From: an uncultured Prevotellaceae bacterium
GTDB taxonomy: Bacteria > Bacteroidota > Bacteroidia > Bacteroidales > Bacteroidaceae
Direction: 5' to 3'
DNA length: 64,000 bases
NCBI GenBank assembly: GCA_900318885.1
Contig: ONMN01000001.1
Coordinates: forward strand, 29,068 to 93,067
This document shows, piece after piece, positions 17,716 through 26,042 of this stretch (positions are counted from its first letter, which is position 1; each line of letters begins with the position of its first letter). Under the pieces are notes generated by a model. The model was not told where the DNA came from and made no database searches. It worked only from the letters and a program-made list of their open reading frames with translations. A program made the translations under genes and the position numbers.

Positions 17716-18426
17716 TTATGGATGCAGCGTTAAACCCAAAACCAGGTAGGCCTTTTGTGTGCAGGGATTCGCGGAAAGTTCAGCGAAGACGGGAACGGAG
17801 AACGTATCGGTAATCTTGATGTCCTTCGACGCCTTCAGTGCGACATTGGTGACAGAGAAACCGCTGGTCCACTCATTATAGAAGTCTGTGGCATAAGGGA
17901 CGACACCCGCTGTAGCAGTCCAATCGACTGTGGCAAGCTTAAATGGGACAATAGCTTCGAAATAACTGCTATAGGCGCGCTTGCCGTCCTTGTTTATGCC
18001 ATCGTTGCCTGCGAAGTTGGTGTACCATTGGAGCGAGGCGAAGCCAAAATCATAACCGATATTTGCCTCGAAAACGTGGTTGGTACTGTGAGCTTCATAC
18101 TTCAGATAGCGGTTTTCGGGATCGAGACCGGCATTGAACCAATAGTCGGTAATACCAATATTGAATCCCTTTATCGTATAAGCCAGCGTCAGGTCCAGCT
18201 CCTTCGTGTCGTCAGCATTGGCGATGCCGTAACTACCCCAAGCCGAGAGCGATAGGCCTTTGTAGGCTATGCCGAGTGTCGGTTGAATGGCTGCGTTACC
18301 CAAATCCTGACCACGCCAGATATACTGACTTACGATATCTCCACTAATCGTTGTTTCAATCTCATCCTGTGCAAAGGCGGTCATACTTATGACCAGAGCC
18401 ATTGCAAATAAAACAATCTTTTTCAT
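17716..18426 (-). CDS. Putative outer-membrane porin (TorF-like) linked to AmtB
   Basis: 236 aa with a signal peptide (ends ..AFAQ). Alternating polar/aromatic residues suggest a beta-barrel of about ten strands, including a SQYIWRGQ motif near the N-terminus and a final hydrophobic strand ending LGLTLHP. It resembles the TorF/TIGR02001-type putative porins. It starts 42 nt after amtB with no promoter between, and a strong terminator follows, so it is the third gene of glnK-amtB-porin. Inference: it may let ammonium or small nitrogen compounds through the outer membrane. Substrate unproven. Confidence 0.6.
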   Translation of the reverse strand: MKKIVLFAMALVISMTAFAQDEIETTISGDIVSQYIWRGQDLGNAAIQPTLGIAYKGLSLSAWGSYGIANADDTKELDLTLAYTIKGFNIGITDYWFNAGLDPENRYLKYEAHSTNHVFEANIGYDFGFASLQWYTNFAGNDGINKDGKRAYSSYFEAIVPFKLATVDWTATAGVVPYATDFYNEWTSGFSVTNVALKASKDIKITDTFSVPVFAELSANPCTQKAYLVLGLTLHP

Positions 18427-18468
18427 AATCTTACCTTTTTACTTTTACCTATAAGACGAATCGTCTAA

Positions 18469-19725
18469 TTAATTGTAACATGCCTCTCCGTGTTCGTAGA
18501 TGTCGAGACCTTCCTCTTCAATGCGCTTGTCGACGCGCAGACCATGCAGCTTCTTGATGCCATAGAATAGGGCGAATCCGCAAGCTGCAGCCCAAAGGTC
18601 GATGACGAGGATGCCGAAGCACTCAGCACCGAAGAATCCCCAGCCGTGACCGTAGAATGCACCGTTCGAAGTTGACAGCAGACCAGTCATCAGCGTACCT
18701 AGGATACCGCAGACGCCGTGTACAGAGCTAGCACCCACAGGATCGTCGATGTGCAACACGTGGTCGATAAACTCGATGGCAAATACCAATACCAGACCGC
18801 ATACGAAACCGATAATCACAGCACCCACAGGCGATACGAGGTCGCAGCCAGCCGTGATACCCACGAGACCTGCTAACACACCGTTCAGCGTCAGAGAGAG
18901 TGAGGGTTTGCCATATTTAATATAGGTGAGGAACATGGTGGCCACACCACCGGCAGCAGCAGCGAGGTTGGTGGTCAAGAACACGTGCGAGATGGCGATG
19001 CGGTTCACTTCACCGCTGGCAGCCAACTGTGAACCTGGGTTGAAACCAAACCATCCCAGCCAGAGGATAAAGACACCCAGAGCAGCCATCGTCAGGTTGT
19101 GACCAGGAATAGCGCGGCTCTTGCCGTTCTTGTCATATTTACCGATACGGGGACCCAGTGCCAGCGCACCAATCAGGGCCAGTACACCACCCACGCTATG
19201 CACGATGGCAGAACCTGCGAAATCGTGGAACACATCACCGAAGGTCGACATCATAAAGCCGTCGGCAGCATCGTTGCAGAGCCAACCGCCGCCCCAAGTC
19301 CAGTGACCCTCAACGGGGTAAATGATCAGCGAAATGACGGCACTGTAAATCAGGTACATCGAGAACTTCGTGCGCTCAGCCATAGCACCACTGACGATGG
19401 TGGCAGAGGTAGCACAGAAGACGGTCTCGAAAATCAAGAAACCCTCTACGGGCAGATCGCTCTCATAGAAACTCAGGTCGCCCCAGTTGGGCATACCGAT
19501 GAAACCACCAAGCACATCGCCTCCGAACATAAAGCCGAAGCCGAGGAAGAAGAACAACAACGAGCCGAACATGAAGTCGACAAAGTTCTTCATCAGGATG
19601 TTCGCCGTGTTCTTACTACGCGTAAAACCAGCCTCACACAGCGCGAAGCCCGGCTGCATCCAGAAAACCAACATGGCTGCCAATAGCATCCATACAGTAT
19701 CGAGTGATAATCCAATTTCGTTCAT
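18469..19725 (-). CDS. amtB: Ammonium transporter
   Basis: A 418-aa polytopic inner-membrane protein with about 11 helices. Amt/Rh signatures are visible: FWMQPGFALCEAGF, DFAGSAIVHSVGG (with the D-x-x-G-x-x-x-V-H pore segment) and the late His in GASSVHGVCG. It conducts ammonium/ammonia into the cytoplasm. GlnK binds and blocks such channels when nitrogen is plentiful, and glnK is the gene directly upstream in the same operon (80-nt spacer filled partly by a heptamer array). Confidence 0.96.
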   Translation of the reverse strand: MNEIGLSLDTVWMLLAAMLVFWMQPGFALCEAGFTRSKNTANILMKNFVDFMFGSLLFFFLGFGFMFGGDVLGGFIGMPNWGDLSFYESDLPVEGFLIFETVFCATSATIVSGAMAERTKFSMYLIYSAVISLIIYPVEGHWTWGGGWLCNDAADGFMMSTFGDVFHDFAGSAIVHSVGGVLALIGALALGPRIGKYDKNGKSRAIPGHNLTMAALGVFILWLGWFGFNPGSQLAASGEVNRIAISHVFLTTNLAAAAGGVATMFLTYIKYGKPSLSLTLNGVLAGLVGITAGCDLVSPVGAVIIGFVCGLVLVFAIEFIDHVLHIDDPVGASSVHGVCGILGTLMTGLLSTSNGAFYGHGWGFFGAECFGILVIDLWAAACGFALFYGIKKLHGLRVDKRIEEEGLDIYEHGEACYN

Positions 19726-19763
19726 ATCCTAAATATTTTTGTGTTTGTTATCCTAATCATTAT

Positions 19764-19812
19764 TCACTAATCACTAATCACTAATCACTTTTCACTGTTC
19801 ATTGTTCACTTT
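19764..19812. repeat. Heptamer tandem array (TCACTAA) in the glnK-amtB spacer
   Basis: Seven units of 7 nt: TCACTAA x3, then TCACTTT, TCACTGT, TCATTGT, TCACTTT. The last unit provides the glnK TGA stop (19806-19808). Confidence 0.9.
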
Positions 19813-20153
19813 TTATCCTTAAGAACAGTGTCACCGTGTTCGCCTGTGCGGATGCTCCAGGTGTCGATCATGTCGCTCACAAAGATACGACCGTCGCCAA
19901 CCTCACCCGTATGGGCCACTTTCAGTATCACTTTCACCGTCGGATCTACGAACTGGTCGCGACAAACGATGGTCAGTGCCACACGCTCAATCACGTCCGT
20001 AGAATACTGCACGCCACGATAAATCCTTTCCTGACGGCTCTGTCCGATGCCGTGTACGTTATGGTACTCAAACCAGTCGATGTCCGACGAGAGCAAAGCC
20101 TCCTTGACCTCTTCAAACTTGGTCTTCCTGATAATTGCTTCAATCTTTTTCAT
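19806..20153 (-). CDS. glnK: Nitrogen regulatory protein PII
   Basis: 115 aa with the PII fold. The T-loop has YRGVQYSTDVIER, keeping the Tyr of RGxxY that is uridylylated in other PII proteins. The C-loop has TGEVGDGRIFV, which binds ATP and 2-oxoglutarate. It senses 2-oxoglutarate and energy charge and likely gates AmtB, its operon partner. The stop codon lies inside a 7-nt repeat array. Its promoter carries the paired 13-mer module plus a third copy over the transcription start. Confidence 0.95.
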   Translation of the reverse strand: MKKIEAIIRKTKFEEVKEALLSSDIDWFEYHNVHGIGQSRQERIYRGVQYSTDVIERVALTIVCRDQFVDPTVKVILKVAHTGEVGDGRIFVSDMIDTWSIRTGEHGDTVLKDKK

Positions 20154-20197
20154 ACCTTTTTACCTTATTAATTAATACTTACCCGTTTTGTTCGGGT

Positions 20198-20378
20198 TGA
20201 CACTTTGTTTATTTCACGATGCAAAATTACGACATTTTGCTGTAAAATTTATAATATTTCTTTCATTTTGATTGTTAAAACTATAATTAAATGACATATT
20301 GTAAAGTGTTTCGTGGTATTCGCTTCCATTTTACTTACGCTTTGCCCTAAAAACCTATTATTTCGTTGCAAAGTGTCA
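20198..20378 (-). promoter_or_regulatory. glnK promoter with paired 13-mer sites and leader copy
   Basis: -7 element TAATTTTGC (20221-20229). Near site 20292-20304 (TTACAATATGTCA on minus), gap 62 bp. Far site 20366-20378 (TTGCAAAGTGTCA on plus), gap 136 bp. Third copy 20198-20210 (AAACAAAGTGTCA on minus) begins 10 nt after the -7, over the expected start of transcription. This covers most of the gene-free stretch 20154-20488. Confidence 0.75.
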
Positions 20379-20390
20379 CATTTCATAAAA

Positions 20391-20406
20391 GTGTGTTCGA
20401 ACACAC
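20391..20406. other. Perfect 16-bp palindrome
   Basis: GTGTGTTCGAACACAC, located between the far glnK site and the dapL terminator. It could be an operator or a small hairpin; nothing else in the window matches it. Confidence 0.5.
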
Positions 20407-20423
20407 CCGATTTTGCGGTTTAC

Positions 20424-20458
20424 AAAAAAAATCCACGAAACCTATTATGGCTTCGCGG
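20424..20458 (-). terminator. Rho-independent terminator after dapL
   Basis: Stem 20449-20458 / 20433-20442 (10 bp with two G-U pairs), 6-nt loop, then eight T on the minus strand. Confidence 0.9.
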
Positions 20459-20488
20459 AGTGATTTTCAGATAACGGTGTGAATGGCG

Positions 20489-21724
20489 TCAAGCTTTACT
20501 CCATTTTTCGATGCGGTCGAGGGCTTCGTCGGTCTTCTCATGACTGTTGAAAGCGGTAAAACGCACATAGCCCTCACCTGAAGGACCGAAGCCGACACCT
20601 GGTGTACAGACGACGTTGGCACCATAGAGCAGAGCCTCGAAGAACGACCACGAATCCATACCTTCCGAGGTGCGCATCCAAATATAGGGCGCGTTCTCGC
20701 CACCATAACACTCATAGCCCAATGCACGCAGACGCTTCAGCATCCTTTGGGCGTTGTCCATATAATAGTCAATAGTTGTCTTAATCTGTTCCTTACCCTC
20801 AGGCGTGTAGATGGCCTCGGCAGCTCGTTGCGAGATATAGCTCGTGCCGTTGAATTTCGTACACTGGCGGCGCAACCACAATTGGTTCAGCGGAATGCGT
20901 TCACCCTCGAACGTCGAAACGGTAACTTCCTTAGGTACGACCGTATAGCCACAACGAACACCTGTGAATCCGGCTGTCTTCGAGAACGAATGGAACTCGA
21001 CGGCACACTTCCTGGCACCGCGAATCTCGTAAATCGAGCGTGGTATCTCTGGGTCGCGGATATAGGCCTGATAGGCGGCATCGTAGAGGATGAGCGCATC
21101 GTTCTTCAGCGCGTAGTTCACCCATTTGCGCAGTTCCTGTTTGGTAATCACCGTGCCCGTCGGATTGTTGGGGTAGCACAGGTAGATGACATCCACAGGA
21201 CGGCCCTTTGGAAGTTCTGGTATGAAACCATTTTCAGCCGTCGTAGGCAGATAACGCACATTCGTCCAACGACCGTCGCGGAATGTACCACAACGGCCAA
21301 TCATTACGTTCGAGTCGATATAGACGGGATAGATGGGGTCGGTCACGCCAATAAAGTTATCCCAATGCAGCAACTCCTGGAAGTTACCCGTATCGCTCTT
21401 CGCTCCGTCGTTGATAAAGATCTCGTCTGTGCTGAGGTGTACGCCTCGCGTCAGGAAGTCGTTCTTCAGAATAGCCTCGCGCAAGAAGTCATAGCCCTGT
21501 TCAGGACCATAACCGCGGAAGCCCTTGATAGTACCCATCTCGTGGGCAGCCTTATGCATGGCCTCCACCACGGCAGGTGCCAACGGTTGCGTCACGTCGC
21601 CAATACCCAATGAAATGACATCGGCCTTGGGGTGCATCACCTTGAAGGCGTTCACCTTCTTGGCAATGTCAGCGAACAGGTAGTTGTTCTGCAGGTTCAG
21701 GAAATGAATGTTTACTAATGCCAT
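20489..21724 (-). CDS. dapL: LL-diaminopimelate aminotransferase
   Basis: A 411-aa PLP enzyme that converts tetrahydrodipicolinate directly to LL-DAP with glutamate as amino donor. The Schiff-base Lys is in SFSKTAGFTG; the N-terminal block GIGDVTQPL and YPNNPTG are family marks. The length matches DapL. It lies 11 nt after dapF, so the two steps LL-DAP formation and epimerisation are co-transcribed and feed lysine and peptidoglycan. It ends at a strong terminator. Confidence 0.96.
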   Translation of the reverse strand: MALVNIHFLNLQNNYLFADIAKKVNAFKVMHPKADVISLGIGDVTQPLAPAVVEAMHKAAHEMGTIKGFRGYGPEQGYDFLREAILKNDFLTRGVHLSTDEIFINDGAKSDTGNFQELLHWDNFIGVTDPIYPVYIDSNVMIGRCGTFRDGRWTNVRYLPTTAENGFIPELPKGRPVDVIYLCYPNNPTGTVITKQELRKWVNYALKNDALILYDAAYQAYIRDPEIPRSIYEIRGARKCAVEFHSFSKTAGFTGVRCGYTVVPKEVTVSTFEGERIPLNQLWLRRQCTKFNGTSYISQRAAEAIYTPEGKEQIKTTIDYYMDNAQRMLKRLRALGYECYGGENAPYIWMRTSEGMDSWSFFEALLYGANVVCTPGVGFGPSGEGYVRFTAFNSHEKTDEALDRIEKWSKA

Positions 21725-21735
21725 ATTTATTCTTT

Positions 21736-22572
21736 TTATATTTCTATCTCGCCATCAAACACAAACTCGGCAGGACCCGTCATGTAGACGTGGTTGTCCG
21801 ACTCACGCCACTCGATGCTCAGCGTACCACCATCCATCACGATGTCGCTTTTGCGCCCTGCCTTGCCCTTCAGCGCCGCAGCGACAGCCGTTGCACAAGC
21901 ACCCGTACCGCAGGCCTGCGTGATGCCACTACCCCGTTCCCAAACGCGCGTCCTAATGCTTGCACGGTCCACGGACGTGTGGTTAGCGGTTTTGCCGCTG
22001 ACAATCTTTGCAAACTCTATGTTACACCGCTGTGGAAATGCCGGATGTTTCTCCAGCATCCGTCCCGTTTCGCCCACCTGATCGACATCGTCGGTAAAGA
22101 TGACGTAATGCGGATTACCCATCGACACAAACGTACCCTTGTCCAGCACGCGATAACCCATGAATTGCGACTCGTCCTCCAATACTGGCTCGCCCATGTC
22201 CACCGTCACGCTTTCCACCTTATTATTAATAATGTGTAACTTCAGCGTCTTCACGCCCGAAAGTGTCAACAGACGGATTTCCGTTTTCGTCGTCAGTCCA
22301 CGTTCATACAAGTACTTACCAATGCAACGGCTCGCATTGCCGCACATCATAGCCTCGCTGCCGTCCGCATTATAGATGTGCATCGTGTAGTCCGCCTCAG
22401 GCACAGGACTCTTGCCTATCAGCACCAGTCCATCAGAACCGATGCCTTTATAGCGGTCGCTCCATCGGACGGCTGCCTCTTGAGGGTTGGGCACCTTCTG
22501 CTCCATCGTATTGACATAGATGTAGTCGTTACCGCAACCGTGCATCTTCGTAAACCTGATTTTCTGTGCCAT
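21736..22572 (-). CDS. dapF: Diaminopimelate epimerase
   Basis: A 278-aa PLP-independent racemase that interconverts LL- and meso-DAP. The two catalytic cysteines are visible in MMCGNASRC and in QACGTGAC. It leads the dapF-dapL operon from TACCTTTGC at 22622-22630 with a leader of about 43 nt. The promoter carries the paired 13-mer sites of the nitrogen module. Confidence 0.96.
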   Translation of the reverse strand: MAQKIRFTKMHGCGNDYIYVNTMEQKVPNPQEAAVRWSDRYKGIGSDGLVLIGKSPVPEADYTMHIYNADGSEAMMCGNASRCIGKYLYERGLTTKTEIRLLTLSGVKTLKLHIINNKVESVTVDMGEPVLEDESQFMGYRVLDKGTFVSMGNPHYVIFTDDVDQVGETGRMLEKHPAFPQRCNIEFAKIVSGKTANHTSVDRASIRTRVWERGSGITQACGTGACATAVAAALKGKAGRKSDIVMDGGTLSIEWRESDNHVYMTGPAEFVFDGEIEI

Positions 22573-22621
22573 ATTGCTTACTATTTGGGTATTTTGCTAT
22601 CCTTTTGCTACTTTTTCGGCT

Positions 22622-22778
22622 GCAAAGGTAAACAAAAAGACAGAAATGCCAAAGAAAAGCATAACTTTTGTGCTTATATTTACCCAAAAAGTGTCATTTT
22701 GTAAAGAATACAACTACTAATCCTATCGTTTTGCTTACATCTTGCTATTTCGTCCCTTGATTTATCGGCAAAGTGTCA
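22622..22778 (-). promoter_or_regulatory. dapF promoter with paired 13-mer sites
   Basis: -7 TACCTTTGC (22622-22630). Near site 22692-22704 (TTACAAAATGACA on minus), gap 61 bp. Far site 22766-22778 (CGGCAAAGTGTCA on plus), gap 135 bp. Centres are 74 bp apart. For the divergent helicase promoter at 22828 the distances do not fit. Confidence 0.72.
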
Positions 22779-22827
22779 GTATATGTTAATTATCGTGTTT
22801 TTCTGCCGTTATTTCGCAAGAAATGAC

Positions 22828-22836
22828 TACCTTTGT
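22828..22836 (+). promoter_or_regulatory. Helicase -7 element (decides the start)
   Basis: TACCTTTGT at 22828-22836 lies inside the longest possible reading from 22823, so translation must start downstream, at 22871. Confidence 0.6.
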
Positions 22837-22870
22837 GACAAAGTTATACCTAACAAGGTTAAAAACGGAT

Positions 22871-24742
22871 ATGGAACAAAACAACGAGCTGCGCACGGCG
22901 TGGGACTTCGTCGAAAGTACGGGACGCAGCATATTTCTTACCGGCAAGGCGGGAACGGGCAAGACGACGTTTCTGAAAACCATCATGGAACACTCGCGCA
23001 AGCGACCCATCGTCGTGGCTCCGACGGGTGTGGCGGCCATCAATGCAGGTGGCGTCACCATTCACTCGTTCTTCCAGCTGCCCTTTTCGCCTTATGTGCC
23101 TGGTGCGAAGGTCGAGAGCAAGTTTGACTTCGGCAAGGAGAAGCGGAAAATCATCGCCTCGTCTGACCTACTCATCATCGACGAGATTTCGATGGTGCGT
23201 GCCGACCTGCTCGATGCCATCGATGCCGTGCTGCGTCGCTTTCGTGAACATGGACAGCCCTTCGGCGGCATGCAACTGCTGATGATTGGCGACCTGGCAC
23301 AGCTGACGCCCGTCGTCACGCCTGAGGACGAGCGTATGCTGAAACCCTACTACGACACGCCGTACTTCTTTGGCTCGAAGGCGTTGCAGCAGATTGACTA
23401 CGTGACTATCCAACTCTCTCACGTCTATCGCCAGCAGGACGAGTCGTTCATTGCGCTGCTGAATGAGATTCGCGAGGGCCATCCGTCGACAGAGGCTTTG
23501 TCGAAGCTGAACAGCCGAGTTACTCCCAATGGTCAATGGTCAACGGTCAATGGTCAATTAGCCATCCGCCTGACCACCCACAACAACCTCGCCAATTTCT
23601 ATAACGAGTCAGAGCTGCAAAAGCTCCCTGGCCGTTCGTACCAGTATCGCGCCGAGGTCAAGGGCACGTTCCCTGAATACTCCTATCCCACGGCTGAGAC
23701 GCTGGTACTGAAAGAGGGTGCACAGGTGATGTTCGTGAAGAACGACCCGTCAGGTGAACACAATTATTATAATGGTCGCATAGGGCGTGTGATGGAAGCC
23801 AGCGACAACCGTCTCACCGTCTATTGCGAGGGCGATGCGGAAGCCATCGAAGTGGAGCCGCTGGAATGGGAGAACATGCGCTATACACTGAACGAGCAGA
23901 CGCGCGAGATAGAGAGCGAGGTGCAGGGTACCTTTAAACAGTTGCCTCTACGACTGGCGTGGGCTATCACCATCCATAAGAGTCAGGGCCTGACCTTCGA
24001 CCGCGCCATCATCGACGCCAACCAGTCGTTTGCGCCTGGCCAGGTGTATGTCGCCCTAAGCCGTTGCCGCACGCTTGAAGGACTAGTGCTTGCCTCACCT
24101 TTGGAACCTCGTGCCGTCATCAACGACGAGCGTGTGGACTCATACATCGCCCAGCAGGAGAGCGAGGCAGAACGCAGCATCCAGCAATTGCCTGCGCTCA
24201 AGCAGGAGTACGAGCGCTATCTGTTGATGCAACTTTTCGATTTCCGTGCCATCCTGTTATTGGAAGAGTCGATGGTGCGCATCTTTGCCGAGTTCTTCTA
24301 CCATAGTCACGCCTCGCTCAAGCAGTTGCACGACCAGACACTTTTTGACCTGCGTCAGCATGTTCTTGAGGTCGCCGTCAAGTGGCAGCAGAAGATTCAG
24401 GCCATGCCGATAGCGTCTCTTCGCGATGCCGATTTCCTCAACCGCGTAAAACGCAGTGCCGAATACTTTGCCGACCAGTTGCGCGACATCCTCACCAAAC
24501 CCATCGAACTCTCCGTCAAAGTAGAGACCAACAACAAACAAGCCTCGCGCCGCCTTAACAACGCCCTACCCGACCTCAAGCAGGCGTGGCTCGCCCGTCG
24601 CTATCTGCTCGTCAAGATGGCCGAGAAGGGCTATACTGTCGACAACTACCTGCACGAAAAGCAGATGTCAATGCTCGACGCCCTCGGTGAAGATGACGTA
24701 AAGCCCAAGCGCAAGCGCAAACCCAAAACCAAGAAGAAATGA
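22871..24742 (+). CDS. Pif1/RecD-like superfamily 1 DNA helicase
   Basis: 623 aa. Walker A GKAGTGKTT (about residues 23-31), Walker B LLIIDEISMV, then motif AITIHKSQGLTFD and a late VALSRCRTLEGL, as in Pif1/RecD2-type 5'-3' helicases. A C-terminal region after about residue 450 ends in a basic tail (KPKRKRKPKTKKK). It probably acts in recombination or replication-fork repair. Residues about 219-229 (NGQWSTVNGQL) are encoded by a heptamer array and interrupt the helicase core between conserved motifs. The hydrolase gene follows closely. Confidence 0.85.
   Translation: MEQNNELRTAWDFVESTGRSIFLTGKAGTGKTTFLKTIMEHSRKRPIVVAPTGVAAINAGGVTIHSFFQLPFSPYVPGAKVESKFDFGKEKRKIIASSDLLIIDEISMVRADLLDAIDAVLRRFREHGQPFGGMQLLMIGDLAQLTPVVTPEDERMLKPYYDTPYFFGSKALQQIDYVTIQLSHVYRQQDESFIALLNEIREGHPSTEALSKLNSRVTPNGQWSTVNGQLAIRLTTHNNLANFYNESELQKLPGRSYQYRAEVKGTFPEYSYPTAETLVLKEGAQVMFVKNDPSGEHNYYNGRIGRVMEASDNRLTVYCEGDAEAIEVEPLEWENMRYTLNEQTREIESEVQGTFKQLPLRLAWAITIHKSQGLTFDRAIIDANQSFAPGQVYVALSRCRTLEGLVLASPLEPRAVINDERVDSYIAQQESEAERSIQQLPALKQEYERYLLMQLFDFRAILLLEESMVRIFAEFFYHSHASLKQLHDQTLFDLRQHVLEVAVKWQQKIQAMPIASLRDADFLNRVKRSAEYFADQLRDILTKPIELSVKVETNNKQASRRLNNALPDLKQAWLARRYLLVKMAEKGYTVDNYLHEKQMSMLDALGEDDVKPKRKRKPKTKKK
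23527..23558. repeat. Heptamer tandem array (CAATGGT) in the helicase gene
   Basis: Four units (CAATGGT x2, CAACGGT, CAATGGT) plus a partial fifth, read in frame as NGQWSTVNGQ. Confidence 0.88.
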
Positions 24743-24761
24743 TTCCGCTCACATGACTCAT

Positions 24762-26042
24762 ATGAAGAAATATTCCATCACCATTCTCCTCACCCTCGTC
24801 GCAATGACGGGATGGGCGCAGGTTAATCCCACCACCGCCCTGCTCGGTTCGTGGTCAGGCAAATTGAAAGTAGGTGCCGCATCGCTGACGTTGGTACTCC
24901 ATCTGGAACAGGGCGACGGCTATGTGACAGCATCGTTTGACAGTCCTGACCAGGGCGCGAAGGGCATTTCCGCCTATAAGGAATTCCTGAGCGACGACTC
25001 GCTGGCCTTGAAGGTGGAGCAGATTGGCATGACCTACCGCGCACGGCTCAAGGGCGACACGCTCGACGGCACCTTTTCGCAAAACGGTATGTCGCTGCCA
25101 CTCGTGATGACCAGGGGAGTGCCAGAGGTGAAACGTCCGCAAACGCCCAAGGAACCTTTCCCCTACACGACGGAGGAAGTGATGTTTCCCAATGCCACCG
25201 ACTTTGCCACGTTGGTGGGTACGCTGACGTGGCCCGTGGGTTACGACAAAAACGCTAGGCAGAAACCCACCGTCGTCCTGATGGTTACGGGTAGCGGCCA
25301 GCAGAACCGCGACGAGGAACTGATGCAGCACAAGCCCTTCCTCGTCATTGCCGACTATCTGGCGCGTCACGGCATCGCCACGCTGCGTTACGACGACCGC
25401 GCTACAGGCGCCTCTGTGGGCGGTGATGTGAAGAACGCCACCTCTGAGGACTTCGCCCGCGATGCTGCGGCAGGCTTGGAATACCTGCGCAACACGAAAG
25501 CCTTCTCCAAGGTCGGCATCCTCGGTCACAGCGAGGGCGGACTCATCGCCTTCATGCTCGGTGGCAAGAAAGGAAGGGACAACAGCGTGGAAGGGTCCCC
25601 CGATTTCATCGTCTCGCTGGCGGGTCCGGGTGTCAAGGGCGACACACTTCTTGCGGCGCAGGGCAACCGCATCCTGTCGCTATCGGGAATGCCTGCCGAC
25701 ATGACCGTCGAGAAATACCGCCAGCAGGACGCCGTCCAACAGATGCCTTGGCTGAAATGGTTCATCGACTACGACCCCTCTGCCGACATCGCCGCTACGC
25801 GCTGCCCCGTCTTCGCCCTCAATGGCGACCGCGACTGTCAGGTCATCTCCTCGCAGAACCTCACGGCCATCGAGCGTCTGCTGCCGAAGTCGAAGCAGCA
25901 TCTCATCAAGGAATACCCCGGCCTAAACCACCTCTTCCAGCATTGTACGACGGGTCTCGTCACCGAGTACTCCGAGATAGAGGAAACCATCTCGCCCGAA
26001 GTCCTCAGCGACATCGTCCATTGGATTAACAGTTTGAAATGA
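24762..26042 (+). CDS. Secreted alpha/beta hydrolase
   Basis: About 426 aa with a signal peptide (ends ..GWAQ). The first 125 residues form a beta-rich DUF-like domain; the alpha/beta hydrolase domain follows with the nucleophile elbow GHSEGG, acid in ALNGDRDCQV and His in PGLNHLFQ. It is probably a periplasmic esterase or peptidase of unknown substrate. The start at 24762 is preferred over 24753 because Met-Lys-Lys opens the signal peptide. It overlaps the next gene by 4 nt (ATGA), so the two are translationally coupled. Confidence 0.82.
   Translation: MKKYSITILLTLVAMTGWAQVNPTTALLGSWSGKLKVGAASLTLVLHLEQGDGYVTASFDSPDQGAKGISAYKEFLSDDSLALKVEQIGMTYRARLKGDTLDGTFSQNGMSLPLVMTRGVPEVKRPQTPKEPFPYTTEEVMFPNATDFATLVGTLTWPVGYDKNARQKPTVVLMVTGSGQQNRDEELMQHKPFLVIADYLARHGIATLRYDDRATGASVGGDVKNATSEDFARDAAAGLEYLRNTKAFSKVGILGHSEGGLIAFMLGGKKGRDNSVEGSPDFIVSLAGPGVKGDTLLAAQGNRILSLSGMPADMTVEKYRQQDAVQQMPWLKWFIDYDPSADIAATRCPVFALNGDRDCQVISSQNLTAIERLLPKSKQHLIKEYPGLNHLFQHCTTGLVTEYSEIEETISPEVLSDIVHWINSLK

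Noticed and set aside
22828-22840. Operator palindrome CTTTGTGACAAAG at the helicase promoter
   Set aside because: It overlaps the -7 element and has no second copy at the module distance, so it may be chance.
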